Origin: Anaerostipes sp.
Lineage (GTDB): Bacteria; Bacillota; Clostridia; Lachnospirales; Lachnospiraceae
Assembly: GCF_018381315.1 (NCBI RefSeq)
Contig: NZ_JAGZSD010000003.1
Coordinates: forward strand, 1-64,000
Reading direction: 5' to 3'
Length of the DNA stretch: 64,000 nt
Numbering within the stretch: position 1 is the stretch's first letter; each line of letters opens with the position of its first letter. The position numbers were made by a program, and so were the translations under genes. The notes under the pieces were generated by a model that was not told the DNA's origin, ran no database searches, and worked only from the letters and a program-made list of their open reading frames with translations. This document shows positions 16,201-25,777 of this stretch, piece by piece.

Positions 16201-18123
16201 ATGGAAAACATGAGTAATCAAAACTACGACGCAAACAGTATTTCTGTGCTGGAAGGGCTGGAGGCCGTCCGCAAACGGCCGGGAATGTATATAGGAAGCG
16301 TCTCAACAAAAGGATTGAATCATCTGATATATGAAATCGTTGACAACTCGGTGGATGAATTTCTCGCCGGGCATTGTGATCAGATTACTGTTACGTTAAA
16401 GGATGACGGGACAGCAGTGATCGAAGACAACGGGCGGGGAATCCCTGTGGGCATCAATGAGCACACAGGGATCTCAGCTGTTGAAATGGTATTTACCATG
16501 CTGCACGCAGGAGGTAAATTCGGAGACGGAGGATACAAGATTTCCGGAGGGCTCCATGGAGTCGGCGCATCTGTAGTGAATGCCTTGTCTACCTGGCTGA
16601 GTGTTACGGTCAAACAGAACGGAAAGATCTATCAGGAAGAGTTTGAACGGGGAAAGGTGACACAGCCCCTCAAAGTTATCGGAAGCTGTAAAAAGTCAGA
16701 AACAGGTACAAAAGTGCAGTTTCAGCCGGACCCTGAAATATTCGACAAAACTTATTTTAAAGCTGCTATGATCAGGAACCGGCTGCATGAGACAACATAT
16801 TTAAATTCAGAACTGAAAATTACTTATATCAATGAGCGTGCCGGAGAAGAGACAACGGTTGAGTATCATGAGCCGGAAGGAATCTGCGCTTATGTAAAGA
16901 AGCTTAATGAGGGAAAGCACGTGCTGCATGATCCTGTCTACTTTAAGAGAGAAATCAACGGCATTGAAGCAGAGATTGCTTTTCAGTATACGGAAGACTT
17001 CGGGGAAAATATCCTTGGTTTCTGCAACAACATTTATACTACTGAGGGCGGAACTCATATTACAGGCTTTAAATCCAAATTCACCGCAGTGATGAACCAG
17101 TATGCAAGAGAATTGGGAATACTGAAAGAAAAAGATGCCAATTTTACCGGCGCAGATGTGAGAAACGGGATGACGGCCATTATATCCGTAAAACATCCGG
17201 AACCCAGGTTTGAAGGTCAGACAAAGACCAAACTGGACAATCCCGACGCCGGCAAAGTGGTCAGCGAAATTACCGGCGATGAGACGGTATTATTTTTTGA
17301 CAAAAACCTGGAAACACTGAAAAAGGTTCTTGCCTGTGCAGAGAAGTCTGCAAAGATCCGGAAAGCGGAAGAGAAGGCAAAAACCAATCTGCTTGTAAGG
17401 CAGAAACTTTCCATAGACAGCAATGGCAAGCTTTCCAACTGTGAGAGCCGGAAACCGGAGGAGTGCGAGATCTTCATCGTGGAAGGGGATTCTGCGGGAG
17501 GATCGGCAAAAACTGCGAGAAACCGCCGTACCCAGGCGATTCTGCCTATCAGGGGAAAGATCTTAAACGTGGAAAAGGCGACTATGGACAAGGTTCTCGC
17601 CAATGCAGAGATCAAGACGATGATCAATACATTCGGCTGCGGATTCTCAGAAGGTTACGGCAATGATTTTGATATTGATAAACTGCGCTATAAAAAGATT
17701 GTGATTATGACTGATGCGGATGTGGACGGAGCTCACATTGCCACACTGCTTCTAACCTTTTTCTACCGGTTTATGCCGGAACTGATTACTCACGGACATG
17801 TCTATCTGGCAACTCCTCCCCTTTACAAGGCAATCCCTAAAAAGGGAAAGGAAACCTATCTGTTTGATGACGCGGCACTGGAACGTTATAAAGCTTCTCA
17901 TAAAGGAGCCTTTACTCTTCAGCGCTATAAAGGTCTCGGAGAAATGGATGCCAGCCAGCTCTGGGAGACGACGCTGGACCCGGAAACAAGAACACTAAAG
18001 CAGATTGAGATCGAAGATGCCAGAATGGCCTCCGACGTGACTTCCATGCTCATGGGCAGTGAGGTGCCGCCGAGGAGAAAATTTATTTATGATAATGCAA
18101 GCGATGCGATGTTGGATATATAG
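16201..18123 (+). CDS. Type II DNA topoisomerase subunit B (GyrB/ParE family)
   Basis: A 640-residue ATPase subunit. It has a GHKL ATPase with EIVDNSVDE, DNGRGIP and GGLHGVG in the first 130 residues, a transducer domain, and a C-terminal TOPRIM domain with EGDSAGGSAK and the metal-binding DADVDGAHI, then the RYKGLGEMD segment. It works with the next gene, which starts 12 bases on. Gyrase and topoisomerase IV B subunits are hard to separate by reading. The absence of dnaA/recF nearby suggests this is the second (topoisomerase IV-like) pair of the genome. Two ATGs, at 16201 and 16210, are possible starts after GGGAGGAGA. Confidence 0.93.
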   Translation: MENMSNQNYDANSISVLEGLEAVRKRPGMYIGSVSTKGLNHLIYEIVDNSVDEFLAGHCDQITVTLKDDGTAVIEDNGRGIPVGINEHTGISAVEMVFTMLHAGGKFGDGGYKISGGLHGVGASVVNALSTWLSVTVKQNGKIYQEEFERGKVTQPLKVIGSCKKSETGTKVQFQPDPEIFDKTYFKAAMIRNRLHETTYLNSELKITYINERAGEETTVEYHEPEGICAYVKKLNEGKHVLHDPVYFKREINGIEAEIAFQYTEDFGENILGFCNNIYTTEGGTHITGFKSKFTAVMNQYARELGILKEKDANFTGADVRNGMTAIISVKHPEPRFEGQTKTKLDNPDAGKVVSEITGDETVLFFDKNLETLKKVLACAEKSAKIRKAEEKAKTNLLVRQKLSIDSNGKLSNCESRKPEECEIFIVEGDSAGGSAKTARNRRTQAILPIRGKILNVEKATMDKVLANAEIKTMINTFGCGFSEGYGNDFDIDKLRYKKIVIMTDADVDGAHIATLLLTFFYRFMPELITHGHVYLATPPLYKAIPKKGKETYLFDDAALERYKASHKGAFTLQRYKGLGEMDASQLWETTLDPETRTLKQIEIEDARMASDVTSMLMGSEVPPRRKFIYDNASDAMLDI

Positions 18124-18135
18124 AAAGGAAGAAAG

Positions 18136-20397
18136 ATGGCGGAACATATAATAAGGGCAGAGTTTTCTGAAGTCATGCAGAAGTCGTATATTGATTATGC
18201 CATGAGCGTAATCTGTGCGAGGGCTCTCCCTGATATCAGAGACGGGTTAAAGCCCGTTCAGCGCCGTGTCCTGTATGCCATGGATGAGCTGAATTTAAGG
18301 TACGACAGGCCTCACAGAAAGTCTGCCAGAATTGTGGGGGATACCATGGGTAAATTCCATCCCCATGGAGACAGCTCTATTTATGAATCACTGGTAGTGA
18401 TGGAACAGGATTTCAAAAAGGGAATGCCTTTGGTAGACGGACACGGAAACTTTGGCTCCATTGAAGGGGATGGAGCCGCAGCCATGCGTTACACAGAGGC
18501 AAGACTGAAAAAATTTACCCAGGAAGTCTACCTGGCAGACCTGGATAAAAATGTAGTTGATTTTGTAGCCAATTTTGATGAGACGGAAAAAGAGCCGGAA
18601 GTGCTGCCGGTAAGAGTCCCCAATCTTTTAATTAACGGGGCGGAGGGAATTGCTGTTGGCATGACTACCAGCATTCCGCCGCATAATCTGGGAGAAGTGG
18701 CGGATGCCATGACTGCATATCTTGATGATGAATCGGTGACGACAGATCAGCTGCTGACTTATATCAAAGGACCGGATTTTCCTACCGGAGGTCTGGTCGT
18801 AAATAAAAAAGATCTGAAAAATATTTATTCTGAAGGCTGCGGAAAGCTGAAGCTGCGCGGAAAAGTTGTCTTTGAGCCTGGAAAGAGACGCGGGGAGAAA
18901 GATAAGCTGGTCATCACGGAAATTCCCTATACGATGATCGGAGCAAACATCGGCAAATTCCTTTCGGATATTGTGAGTCTTATTGAATCAAAGAAAACGA
19001 CAGATATTGCAGATATCTCCAATGAATCTTCTAAAGAGGGGATCCGTATTGTTCTGGAATTGAAAAAGGGAACAGATGTGGAACGTCTGAAAAACCTTCT
19101 TTATAAGAAGACAAAACTGGAAGATACGTTTGGCGTGAACATGCTTGCCATTGTGGACGGCCGGCCGGAGACACTGAGCCTCAGAGATATCATTGCACAT
19201 CATACAAACTTCCATTACAGTCTTGTGAAGCGCAAATATAAGACACTGCTGGCGAAGCTTTATGACCAGCGGGAGATCAGGGAAGGATTGATCAAAGCCT
19301 GTGATATGATCGATTTGATCATAGAAATTTTAAGGGGAAGCAAAAACCTGAAAGAGGCAAAAGCCTGTCTGACAAAAGGAGAGGTGGGGAATATCCGCTT
19401 TAAGACCTCAGAATCTATGATCGAAGCCTGCAAGCTGTCTTTCACAGAAAAACAGGCAGAAGCTATCCTGGATTTAAGGCTTGGGAAACTGATCGGACTG
19501 GAGATTTTGGCACTCCGGGAGGAATACGATGAGATTGTGTCAAAAATAGCCCAATACGAGGATATTTTAAATAATCCAGATTCTATGCGCAGCGTGATGA
19601 AAAAAGATTTAGCCGGCATTAAGAAGGAATATCAGAGGAAAAGACGGACGGTTATCGAAGACGGGGCAGAGGCTGTCTATGAGGAAGAGCCGGTGAAAGA
19701 AGAGCAGGTTTACTTTGTTATGGACCGTTTTGGTTATGCTAAGACATTGGACAAGGCCACTTATCAGAGAAATCAGGAAAATGTGCCGAAGGATTACAAG
19801 TATATTGTTCCGTGCATGAATACGGACAAGATCTGTCTGTTTACGGACACCGGCGTCATGCATCAGATTAAGGTGCTTGATATACCCGCAGGAAAATACA
19901 AGGATAAGGGCACGCCGATTGATAACCTGGGTAATTACGACAGTGCGGATGAAGCCATTATAGCTGTATTGGCTGCGGAAGATATGGTTCATTCCAGTCT
20001 TTTGTTTGCCACTGAACAGGGGATGTTAAAGGTCGTTTCCGGAAGTGAATTTCAAGTGACAAAGAGAACAGTATCTGCCACAAAATTGTCAGACGGGGAT
20101 GCCCTGCTGGCAGTGAAGCGGCTGAAAACCGAAGGTGGTTCTGCAGTGCAGGATATGGTAATATTAGAGACAAAAGAAGGGATTTTCCTGAGATTTGCTC
20201 TGGAGGAAGTGCCGCAAAAGAAAAAGGGTGCTGTGGGAGTGAGAGGAATAAAGCTTTCTAAGGACGATATGCTGCTTCATATTTATTTAATGGAGGCTGA
20301 CGGTACTGCATCTATTGATTACAAAGGGAAACGGCTGGATTTTAATAAATTAAAACTTGCCGGACGGGATACAAAAGGCTCAAAAATCCGGCGGTGA
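18136..20397 (+). CDS. Type II DNA topoisomerase subunit A (GyrA/ParC family)
   Basis: A 753-residue DNA cleavage/rejoining subunit. The winged-helix region contains HPHGDSSIYESL (quinolone-determining region, Ser and Glu at the usual resistance positions, i.e. the susceptible type) and the catalytic tyrosine in AAMRYTEARL. A coiled-coil tower follows, then a C-terminal beta-pinwheel of about 230 residues. The canonical GyrA box Q-R-R-G-G-(K/R)-G is missing; a weak analogue KKKGAVGVRG occurs late in the domain. With the short length this favours a topoisomerase IV-like role (decatenation) over gyrase, though this is not certain. Confidence 0.92.
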   Translation: MAEHIIRAEFSEVMQKSYIDYAMSVICARALPDIRDGLKPVQRRVLYAMDELNLRYDRPHRKSARIVGDTMGKFHPHGDSSIYESLVVMEQDFKKGMPLVDGHGNFGSIEGDGAAAMRYTEARLKKFTQEVYLADLDKNVVDFVANFDETEKEPEVLPVRVPNLLINGAEGIAVGMTTSIPPHNLGEVADAMTAYLDDESVTTDQLLTYIKGPDFPTGGLVVNKKDLKNIYSEGCGKLKLRGKVVFEPGKRRGEKDKLVITEIPYTMIGANIGKFLSDIVSLIESKKTTDIADISNESSKEGIRIVLELKKGTDVERLKNLLYKKTKLEDTFGVNMLAIVDGRPETLSLRDIIAHHTNFHYSLVKRKYKTLLAKLYDQREIREGLIKACDMIDLIIEILRGSKNLKEAKACLTKGEVGNIRFKTSESMIEACKLSFTEKQAEAILDLRLGKLIGLEILALREEYDEIVSKIAQYEDILNNPDSMRSVMKKDLAGIKKEYQRKRRTVIEDGAEAVYEEEPVKEEQVYFVMDRFGYAKTLDKATYQRNQENVPKDYKYIVPCMNTDKICLFTDTGVMHQIKVLDIPAGKYKDKGTPIDNLGNYDSADEAIIAVLAAEDMVHSSLLFATEQGMLKVVSGSEFQVTKRTVSATKLSDGDALLAVKRLKTEGGSAVQDMVILETKEGIFLRFALEEVPQKKKGAVGVRGIKLSKDDMLLHIYLMEADGTASIDYKGKRLDFNKLKLAGRDTKGSKIRR

Positions 20398-20417
20398 GAA
20401 CAAAAAGGAGAGATACG

Positions 20418-21341
20418 ATGACAATTGATCTTGTTATTCCAACCTATAAGCCAGGGAAAAAGCTGGAGGAATCCCTCCGGCGCCTGTCCAGGCAGACGGT
20501 CAAATTTGATACGATTTATCTGATTAACACAGAGGAAGAATATTTCCCTGAGCATCTGACAGATGCATATCCCAATGTAGTTGTGAAGCATATTAAAAAG
20601 GAAGATTTTGACCATGGCGGAACAAGGAATTTTGGTGCCTCACTGTCGGATGCGGATATTATTGCATTTATGACAGATGATGCTGTGCCGAGAGATAAAT
20701 TTTTGACAGAACATCTGCTGAAAGCATTTGAGGATCCGGAAGTGGGCGCTGCATACGGACGGCAGCTGGCAGATCCGAAGGACAATTATCTGGAGTATTA
20801 TACAAGGACGTTCAATTATCCTCCCAACAGTTCAAAAAAGACAAAAGATGATCTGCCAAGACTGGGGATTAAGACATTTTTTTGTTCCAATGTCTGCAGC
20901 GCATACAGGAAAAAGGATTATGACGCAATGGGGGGCTTTATAAAGAAAACAATCTTTAATGAAGATATGATTATGGCATCCAAATTAATTGAGGCGGGCA
21001 GAGCCATTGCGTATGAGGCTGATGCTGCTGTATGGCACTGGCATAATTACCGCTGTTTTGATCAGCTGCACAGAAATTTTGACCTGGCGGTTTCCCAGGT
21101 TTCTTACGGCGGCCTGTTCCTGGAGGTTTCATCAGAGTCAGAAGGAATGAAAATGGTTCTACACACGTTAAAGCATTTATTATTTACGGGAAGATTCCTG
21201 AAGATTCCAAAATTTATGGCAGATACTGTCTGTAAATTCATAGGATATAAGCTGGGCAGAAATTATAAAAAGCTTCCGAAAAATCTGATTCTCAGGCTTA
21301 CTATGAACCGTTCTTATTGGGATTCATACGAAAAGATTTAG
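20418..21341 (+). CDS. Family 2 glycosyltransferase (rhamnosyltransferase-like)
   Basis: A 307-residue GT-A enzyme. It has DLVIPTYKPGKKLEESLRRL at the start, FDHGGTRNFG and FMTDDAVP (the DxD-type metal site), then NEDMIMASKLIEAG. This is the pattern of RfbF/rhamnosyltransferase-like enzymes. The frame is open from 20394, overlapping the topoisomerase stop, but AAGGAG at 20405-20410 places the start at the ATG at 20418. It is linked to the topoisomerase operon by position only. Together with the two LCP proteins that follow, it fits cell-wall polysaccharide assembly. Confidence 0.85.
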   Translation: MTIDLVIPTYKPGKKLEESLRRLSRQTVKFDTIYLINTEEEYFPEHLTDAYPNVVVKHIKKEDFDHGGTRNFGASLSDADIIAFMTDDAVPRDKFLTEHLLKAFEDPEVGAAYGRQLADPKDNYLEYYTRTFNYPPNSSKKTKDDLPRLGIKTFFCSNVCSAYRKKDYDAMGGFIKKTIFNEDMIMASKLIEAGRAIAYEADAAVWHWHNYRCFDQLHRNFDLAVSQVSYGGLFLEVSSESEGMKMVLHTLKHLLFTGRFLKIPKFMADTVCKFIGYKLGRNYKKLPKNLILRLTMNRSYWDSYEKI

Positions 21342-21416
21342 AATTTCTTAATATTTCTAGCATTTTTTTCTGTTACAATAGATAAAATTACAGACATACG
21401 TTTGGAGGATAAGGAA

Positions 21417-22481
21417 ATGGGAAAGAAATTTAAAATTGTTACGGCTGTTTTCCTTGTAATTGCTCTGTCTATCGGAGGAGTTTTAGGATACTATGATGCA
21501 AAATTAGAAGCTTCTGTGACACCGAAAGGAAACTTGAGCAAGGTTGACGTGGGAGACGACGTTAAATTTGATAAAGATGTAGTCAATATTCTGCTGGTAG
21601 GCTCTGACCGGAGATCAGACGAGACAGAAGCAGGGCGGTCTGACTCCTCAATGATTGCTACGATTAATATGAAAACAAAAGAGCTGAAACTGACGTCTTT
21701 AATGCGGGATATGTATGTAGATATCCCGGGCCATGGAAGAGATAAACTGAATTCGGCATACTCTTACGGCGGTGTGGATCTGCTTTACAAGACCATTGCA
21801 CAAAATTTTGATATAAAGATTGATAAGTATTGTGTAGTAGATTTTTCTACATTTGAAAAGGTGATCAATGAGGTCGGCGGCATTGAAATTAATCTCGAGG
21901 AGAAAGAAGCAAATTATCTCAATACAACAAACTATATTTCCAAAAAGAAGTACCGCACGGTCAAGGCAGGAAAACAGATTTTAAACGGAAACCAGGCTCT
22001 CGGATATTCCAGAGTAAGGTATGTGTCCAACAGCAGATACGGTGACGGGGAGTTCGGAAGGACCGGCCGCCAGAGAGCTGTTTTGGAAGCCACGTACAAG
22101 AAAATTATTAAGCAGAATCCAATGAAAATTCTGGACATCGGATTCAGTGCATTGGATGATGTTTCTACCGATATGAATGCCAGCTATATTAAAGGGCTGG
22201 TTATGTCCGTAGTTGAGTTCGGAGTTCCGAAGGTCCAGCAGATGAGGATACCAATTGAGGGTACCTACATGCAGGGAAGAGCCCAGAACCGGATGTTTGT
22301 TTTCTTCATCAACTTTGATGCCAATAAGGCAGCTATGGAACACTTTATTTTCAGCAAAGGAAAAGACGAGGATTTTGCTGCAAAATACGGCGGATATCAA
22401 AATGTTGAAACTTATGGTTATTCAGCAATACCGGATTCAGAGGATGCGGTGGACAGTTCTCCTGGAAGTTATAAAAGATAA
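21417..22481 (+). CDS. LytR-CpsA-Psr (LCP) cell-wall polymer ligase
   Basis: A 354-residue protein with one N-terminal membrane anchor (about residues 5-25) and an extracellular LCP domain: VNILLVGSDRR, AGRSDSSMIATIN, SLMRDMYVDIPG and GGIEINL, with the catalytic/phosphate-binding Arg and Asp residues kept. LCP proteins transfer teichoic acids or capsular glycans from lipid carrier to peptidoglycan. GGAGG is 8 bases before the ATG at 21417; the frame is also open from a TTG at 21402. It lies next to a close paralogue (22617-23897), which suggests tandem duplication. Confidence 0.92.
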   Translation: MGKKFKIVTAVFLVIALSIGGVLGYYDAKLEASVTPKGNLSKVDVGDDVKFDKDVVNILLVGSDRRSDETEAGRSDSSMIATINMKTKELKLTSLMRDMYVDIPGHGRDKLNSAYSYGGVDLLYKTIAQNFDIKIDKYCVVDFSTFEKVINEVGGIEINLEEKEANYLNTTNYISKKKYRTVKAGKQILNGNQALGYSRVRYVSNSRYGDGEFGRTGRQRAVLEATYKKIIKQNPMKILDIGFSALDDVSTDMNASYIKGLVMSVVEFGVPKVQQMRIPIEGTYMQGRAQNRMFVFFINFDANKAAMEHFIFSKGKDEDFAAKYGGYQNVETYGYSAIPDSEDAVDSSPGSYKR

Positions 22482-22552
22482 CTTTTGGCTGTTACATAAA
22501 GTCGATTTAGCAAAGATATTGTAAAAACTTCAGGTTTAATTAAGAAACGACC

Positions 22553-22581
22553 TATTGTTTTTTGATATAATATGCTATAAT
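22553..22581 (+). promoter_or_regulatory. Possible promoter of the second LCP gene
   Basis: A TATAAT (22576-22581) with a weak -35 (TATTGT, 22553-22558) at 17 bases lies 35 bases before the ATG. An overlapping second TATAAT is at 22566-22571. Confidence 0.4.
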
Positions 22582-22616
22582 TGTAGACTAATATATACCA
22601 AATCAGGAGGATTAGC

Positions 22617-23897
22617 ATGACGCTGAAGACATATAAGATCATTTTGAGCATATTTTTAGTAATATCGGTTGCAGCAGGAGGCGTTCTTGGATATTACGAT
22701 GCCAGGCTGGAAGCCGCTATTAATAAGACCGGGGATCTGGGAAATGTAGACGTAGGAAACGTCAAGTTTGACAAAGATGTTGTGAACATTTTGCTGGTAG
22801 GCTCTGACAGGCGCTCTGACGAGGAGGCTGCCGGGCGGTCTGATTCCTCTATGATCGCAACGATAAATTTTAAGACGAAAGAACTGAAACTGACCTCTAT
22901 TATGAGGGATATTTATGTGGAGATACCGGGCCATGGAAAAGATAAGCTGAATTCAGCCTATGCCTACGGAGGTGTAGAGCTTCTTTATAAAACCATTGCC
23001 AAAAACTTTGGGATCAAGATTGATAAATACTGTGTCGTTGACTTTGACACCTTTGAAAAGGTAATCAACGAAGTGGGAGGTATTGAGATTGATCTGGAGG
23101 AAAAAGAAGCTAAATATTTGAATACCACGAATTATATTTCAAAGAAAAAATACCGTACAGTAAAAGCAGGCAAACAGACTTTAAACGGAAATCAGGCACT
23201 TGGATATTCCAGAATCCGTTATGTAGTATCTAAAAAGTACGGGGATGGAGATTTCGGCCGTACCGGCCGCCAGAGAGCTGTTCTTGAAGCTACCTTCAAC
23301 AAGGTGAAAAACCAGAGCCTTACAAAGATTCTGGATATTGCACTGAAAGTGCTGGGTGATGTATCCACAGATATGGATGCAGATTATATGAAGAGCCTTG
23401 CAGCATCTGTAATAAAAATGGGTACCACAGATATTGACCAAATGAGGATACCGATTGAAGGTTCCTATAAGATGGGCAGAGCACAGCACAATATGTTTGT
23501 CTTCTTTATAAACTTTAATGCCAACAAAGCGGCTATGAATTATTTTATTTTTGGTGACGGCAAGGTCGGAGACGGATCGGATGAGGCCTTTGCCAAGGAA
23601 TACGGAGGAACCGGAGGGGTGGAGACCTTTGGATATTCAGGGGTGTCTGACACTTCCTCTACCTCCAGCACTTCATCGGGAAGTTCCGGGAATACCGGAT
23701 CCAATAATTACGGAGGTTCTACAAGAAGCAACTATTCCACGTCTTCCACAAGCAGTACCAGGAGACCGGCAGCCACATCGACCTCTAAGCCGTCCACAAC
23801 AGCTACGCAGGCTACAACGGCTCAGTCTACTCAGGCAACACATGCCACAACGGCTGCGAAACCTGACAATACAGGACAGGAAGCCGGAGATGAATAG
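22617..23897 (+). CDS. LCP-family ligase with Ser/Thr-rich tail
   Basis: A 426-residue paralogue of the preceding LCP protein, very similar up to about residue 335 (same VNILLVGSDRR, GRSDSSMIATIN, SIMRDIYVEIPG). It then has a tail of about 85 residues made mostly of Ser, Thr, Gly, Ala and Pro with TSSTS and ATTAQSTQATHATT runs. The tail is probably a disordered, possibly glycosylated spacer in the wall and is absent from the first copy. AGGAGG precedes the ATG, which has its own likely promoter. It is followed by ilvN, a functionally unrelated gene. Confidence 0.92.
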   Translation: MTLKTYKIILSIFLVISVAAGGVLGYYDARLEAAINKTGDLGNVDVGNVKFDKDVVNILLVGSDRRSDEEAAGRSDSSMIATINFKTKELKLTSIMRDIYVEIPGHGKDKLNSAYAYGGVELLYKTIAKNFGIKIDKYCVVDFDTFEKVINEVGGIEIDLEEKEAKYLNTTNYISKKKYRTVKAGKQTLNGNQALGYSRIRYVVSKKYGDGDFGRTGRQRAVLEATFNKVKNQSLTKILDIALKVLGDVSTDMDADYMKSLAASVIKMGTTDIDQMRIPIEGSYKMGRAQHNMFVFFINFNANKAAMNYFIFGDGKVGDGSDEAFAKEYGGTGGVETFGYSGVSDTSSTSSTSSGSSGNTGSNNYGGSTRSNYSTSSTSSTRRPAATSTSKPSTTATQATTAQSTQATHATTAAKPDNTGQEAGDE

Positions 23898-23963
23898 ATT
23901 TTAAGTGATTTCTTGACACTGAATATTAGAATTGATAGAATTGTTAGGAGGATGAAGTCGTCT

Positions 23964-24464
23964 ATGAAACAAATAGTATTATCAATTGTAGCTGAAAATA
24001 ATCCTGGAGTGCTCAGCCGCATATCCGGACTGTTCAGCCGCAGAGGTTATAATATTGACAGTATTACGGCCTGTAAGACACAGGATGAAAAGTATTCAAG
24101 AATGACAATCGCAGTGAGCGGGGATGATACCATTCTGGCTCAGATCAAGAATCAGCTGATTAAACTTGAAGATGTCATAAGACTTGTAGAACTTGAAGAT
24201 CCCACATCTGTCTGCAGGGAATTGATTTTGGTGAAGATACGTACAGGTAAGGCTCAAAAGCAGGAGATCATCACAATTGCCGATATTTTCAGAGCGAAAG
24301 TTGTGGATGTGGCAAAAGATTCACTGATGATTGAACTTACCGGAAATGTCAATAAGATTGAAGCTTTCATAAGCTTGCTGGAGGATTTTGATATTCTGGA
24401 ACTTGTGAGAACAGGGCTTACCGGTCTGTCCCGCGGGGAAACCGTGCCGAGACTTGTCAAGTAG
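23964..24464 (+). CDS. ilvN: Acetolactate synthase small (regulatory) subunit
   Basis: A 166-residue protein: an ACT domain (NNPGVLSRISGLFSRRGYNI near the start, the valine-sensing fold) followed by the C-terminal AHAS regulatory domain (VCRELILVKI ... DIFRAKVVDV). It activates the catalytic subunit IlvB and confers feedback inhibition by valine. No ilvB is in the window. The frame is open upstream, but AGGAGG at 23946-23951 and family length support the ATG at 23964. ilvC follows 70 bases on. Confidence 0.93.
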   Translation: MKQIVLSIVAENNPGVLSRISGLFSRRGYNIDSITACKTQDEKYSRMTIAVSGDDTILAQIKNQLIKLEDVIRLVELEDPTSVCRELILVKIRTGKAQKQEIITIADIFRAKVVDVAKDSLMIELTGNVNKIEAFISLLEDFDILELVRTGLTGLSRGETVPRLVK

Positions 24465-24534
24465 GCACACATTTAATTTAAAAGGTATGGGAATACCCCT
24501 TACTTATAAAGCCTAGAAAATGGAGGAATGTAAA

Positions 24535-25551
24535 ATGGCAAAGATTTATTATCAAGAAGACTGTAACTTATCACTTTTAGACGGAAAGACCATCGCAGTG
24601 ATCGGTTACGGAAGTCAGGGACATGCACACGCCCTTAATGCAAAAGAATCCGGATGCAACGTTATCATCGGATTATATGAAGGAAGCAAATCCTGGAAGA
24701 GAGCAGAAGAGCAGGGATTTGAAGTATATACAGCTGCTGAAGCTGCAAAAAAAGCAGACATCATCATGATCCTGATCAATGATGAAAAGCAGGCTACAAT
24801 GTACAAAAATGATATTGAGCCTAACTTAGAAGCAGGAAATATGTTAATGTTCGCTCATGGTTTCAATATCCATTTCGGATGCATCGTGCCTCCGAAAGAT
24901 GTAGATGTAACAATGATCGCTCCGAAAGGACCTGGACATACAGTAAGAAGCGAATATGAAGAAGGAAAAGGTGTTCCTTGTTTAGTAGCTGTAGAGCAGG
25001 ATGCTACCGGCAAAGCATTAGACACAGCATTAGCATATGCATTAGCCATCGGAGGAGCAAGAGCCGGAGTTCTTGAGACAACCTTCAGAACAGAAACTGA
25101 GACAGACCTTTTCGGTGAGCAGGCAGTTCTCTGCGGCGGTGTTTGTGCATTAATGCAGGCTGGTTTTGAGACTTTAGTAGAAGCCGGATATGATCCGAGA
25201 AACGCATACTTTGAGTGTATCCATGAAATGAAGCTCATCGTTGACTTGATCTACCAGTCAGGATTCTCAGGAATGAGATATTCTATCTCTAACACTGCAG
25301 AATACGGTGACTATATTACAGGACCGAAAATTATCACAGAAGATACAAAGAAAGCTATGAAGAAGATCCTTTCTGATATTCAGGACGGAACTTTTGCAAA
25401 AGACTTCTTAGTAGATATGTCTGATGCAGGAAGCCAGGTTCACTTTAAGGCTATGAGAAAGTTAGCTTCCGAACATCCTGCAGAAGTAGTAGGAGAAGAA
25501 ATCAGAAGCTTATACAGCTGGTCTGACGAAGACAAACTGATCAACAACTAA
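24535..25551 (+). CDS. ilvC: Ketol-acid reductoisomerase
   Basis: A 338-residue class I enzyme converting 2-acetolactate to 2,3-dihydroxy-isovalerate (and the isoleucine analogue), second step of branched-chain amino acid synthesis. It has the Rossmann fingerprint GYGSQGHAHA and, later, GPGH, the metal-binding segment with ETDLFGEQAVLCGG, and FECIHEMKLIVDL. GGAGG is 8 bases before this ATG; an upstream in-frame ATG at 24520 overlaps that site and is unlikely. Codons are strongly biased, as for a highly expressed gene. A good terminator follows. Confidence 0.97.
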   Translation: MAKIYYQEDCNLSLLDGKTIAVIGYGSQGHAHALNAKESGCNVIIGLYEGSKSWKRAEEQGFEVYTAAEAAKKADIIMILINDEKQATMYKNDIEPNLEAGNMLMFAHGFNIHFGCIVPPKDVDVTMIAPKGPGHTVRSEYEEGKGVPCLVAVEQDATGKALDTALAYALAIGGARAGVLETTFRTETETDLFGEQAVLCGGVCALMQAGFETLVEAGYDPRNAYFECIHEMKLIVDLIYQSGFSGMRYSISNTAEYGDYITGPKIITEDTKKAMKKILSDIQDGTFAKDFLVDMSDAGSQVHFKAMRKLASEHPAEVVGEEIRSLYSWSDEDKLINN

Positions 25552-25567
25552 TTTTATACATAACAGC

Positions 25568-25602
25568 AAAAAGATCCGCAGGATAATCCGGCGGATCTTT
25601 TT
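25568..25602 (+). terminator. Rho-independent terminator after ilvC
   Basis: AAAAAGATCCGC and GCGGATCTTTTT pair around a short AT/GC loop and end in a T-run. Confidence 0.85.
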
Positions 25603-25618
25603 ATAGCATAGGAAATTC

Positions 25619-25662
25619 CTTCAAAATCCCCTATGGCTCTCAAAGAGTGGGGGATTTTGAAG
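25619..25662. repeat. 13-base perfect inverted repeat with nested hairpin
   Basis: CTTCAAAATCCCC (25619-25631) and GGGGATTTTGAAG (25650-25662) are exact complements. The loop carries a second small hairpin, CTCT...AGAG. No T-run follows, so it is not a simple terminator. It marks the left side of the acquired MATE segment and could be the end of a transposable element or a leftover of its regulation. Confidence 0.6.
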
Positions 25663-25713
25663 ATAAGTAACTCGTCCACTTTGTTCCTTTGCGTCAGCGA
25701 AATCCGGAGACGA

Positions 25714-25742
25714 TTGACAACATATATGGGAATCGCTATAAT
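25714..25742 (+). promoter_or_regulatory. Perfect consensus promoter of the MATE unit
   Basis: TTGACA (25714-25719), a 17-base spacer and TATAAT (25737-25742). Both boxes match the vegetative consensus exactly. Transcription would start near 25749, before the 32-codon leader frame. Confidence 0.85.
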
Positions 25743-25777
25743 TACTTTGTAATAAGTTTTCAGAAAGGGTGAGTACA

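Noticed and set aside
23913..23941. TTGACA-17-TAGAAT promoter-like match before ilvN
   Set aside because: The implied start near 23948 would cut into the AGGAGG site (23946-23951), leaving no ribosome binding site for ilvN; probably a chance match.
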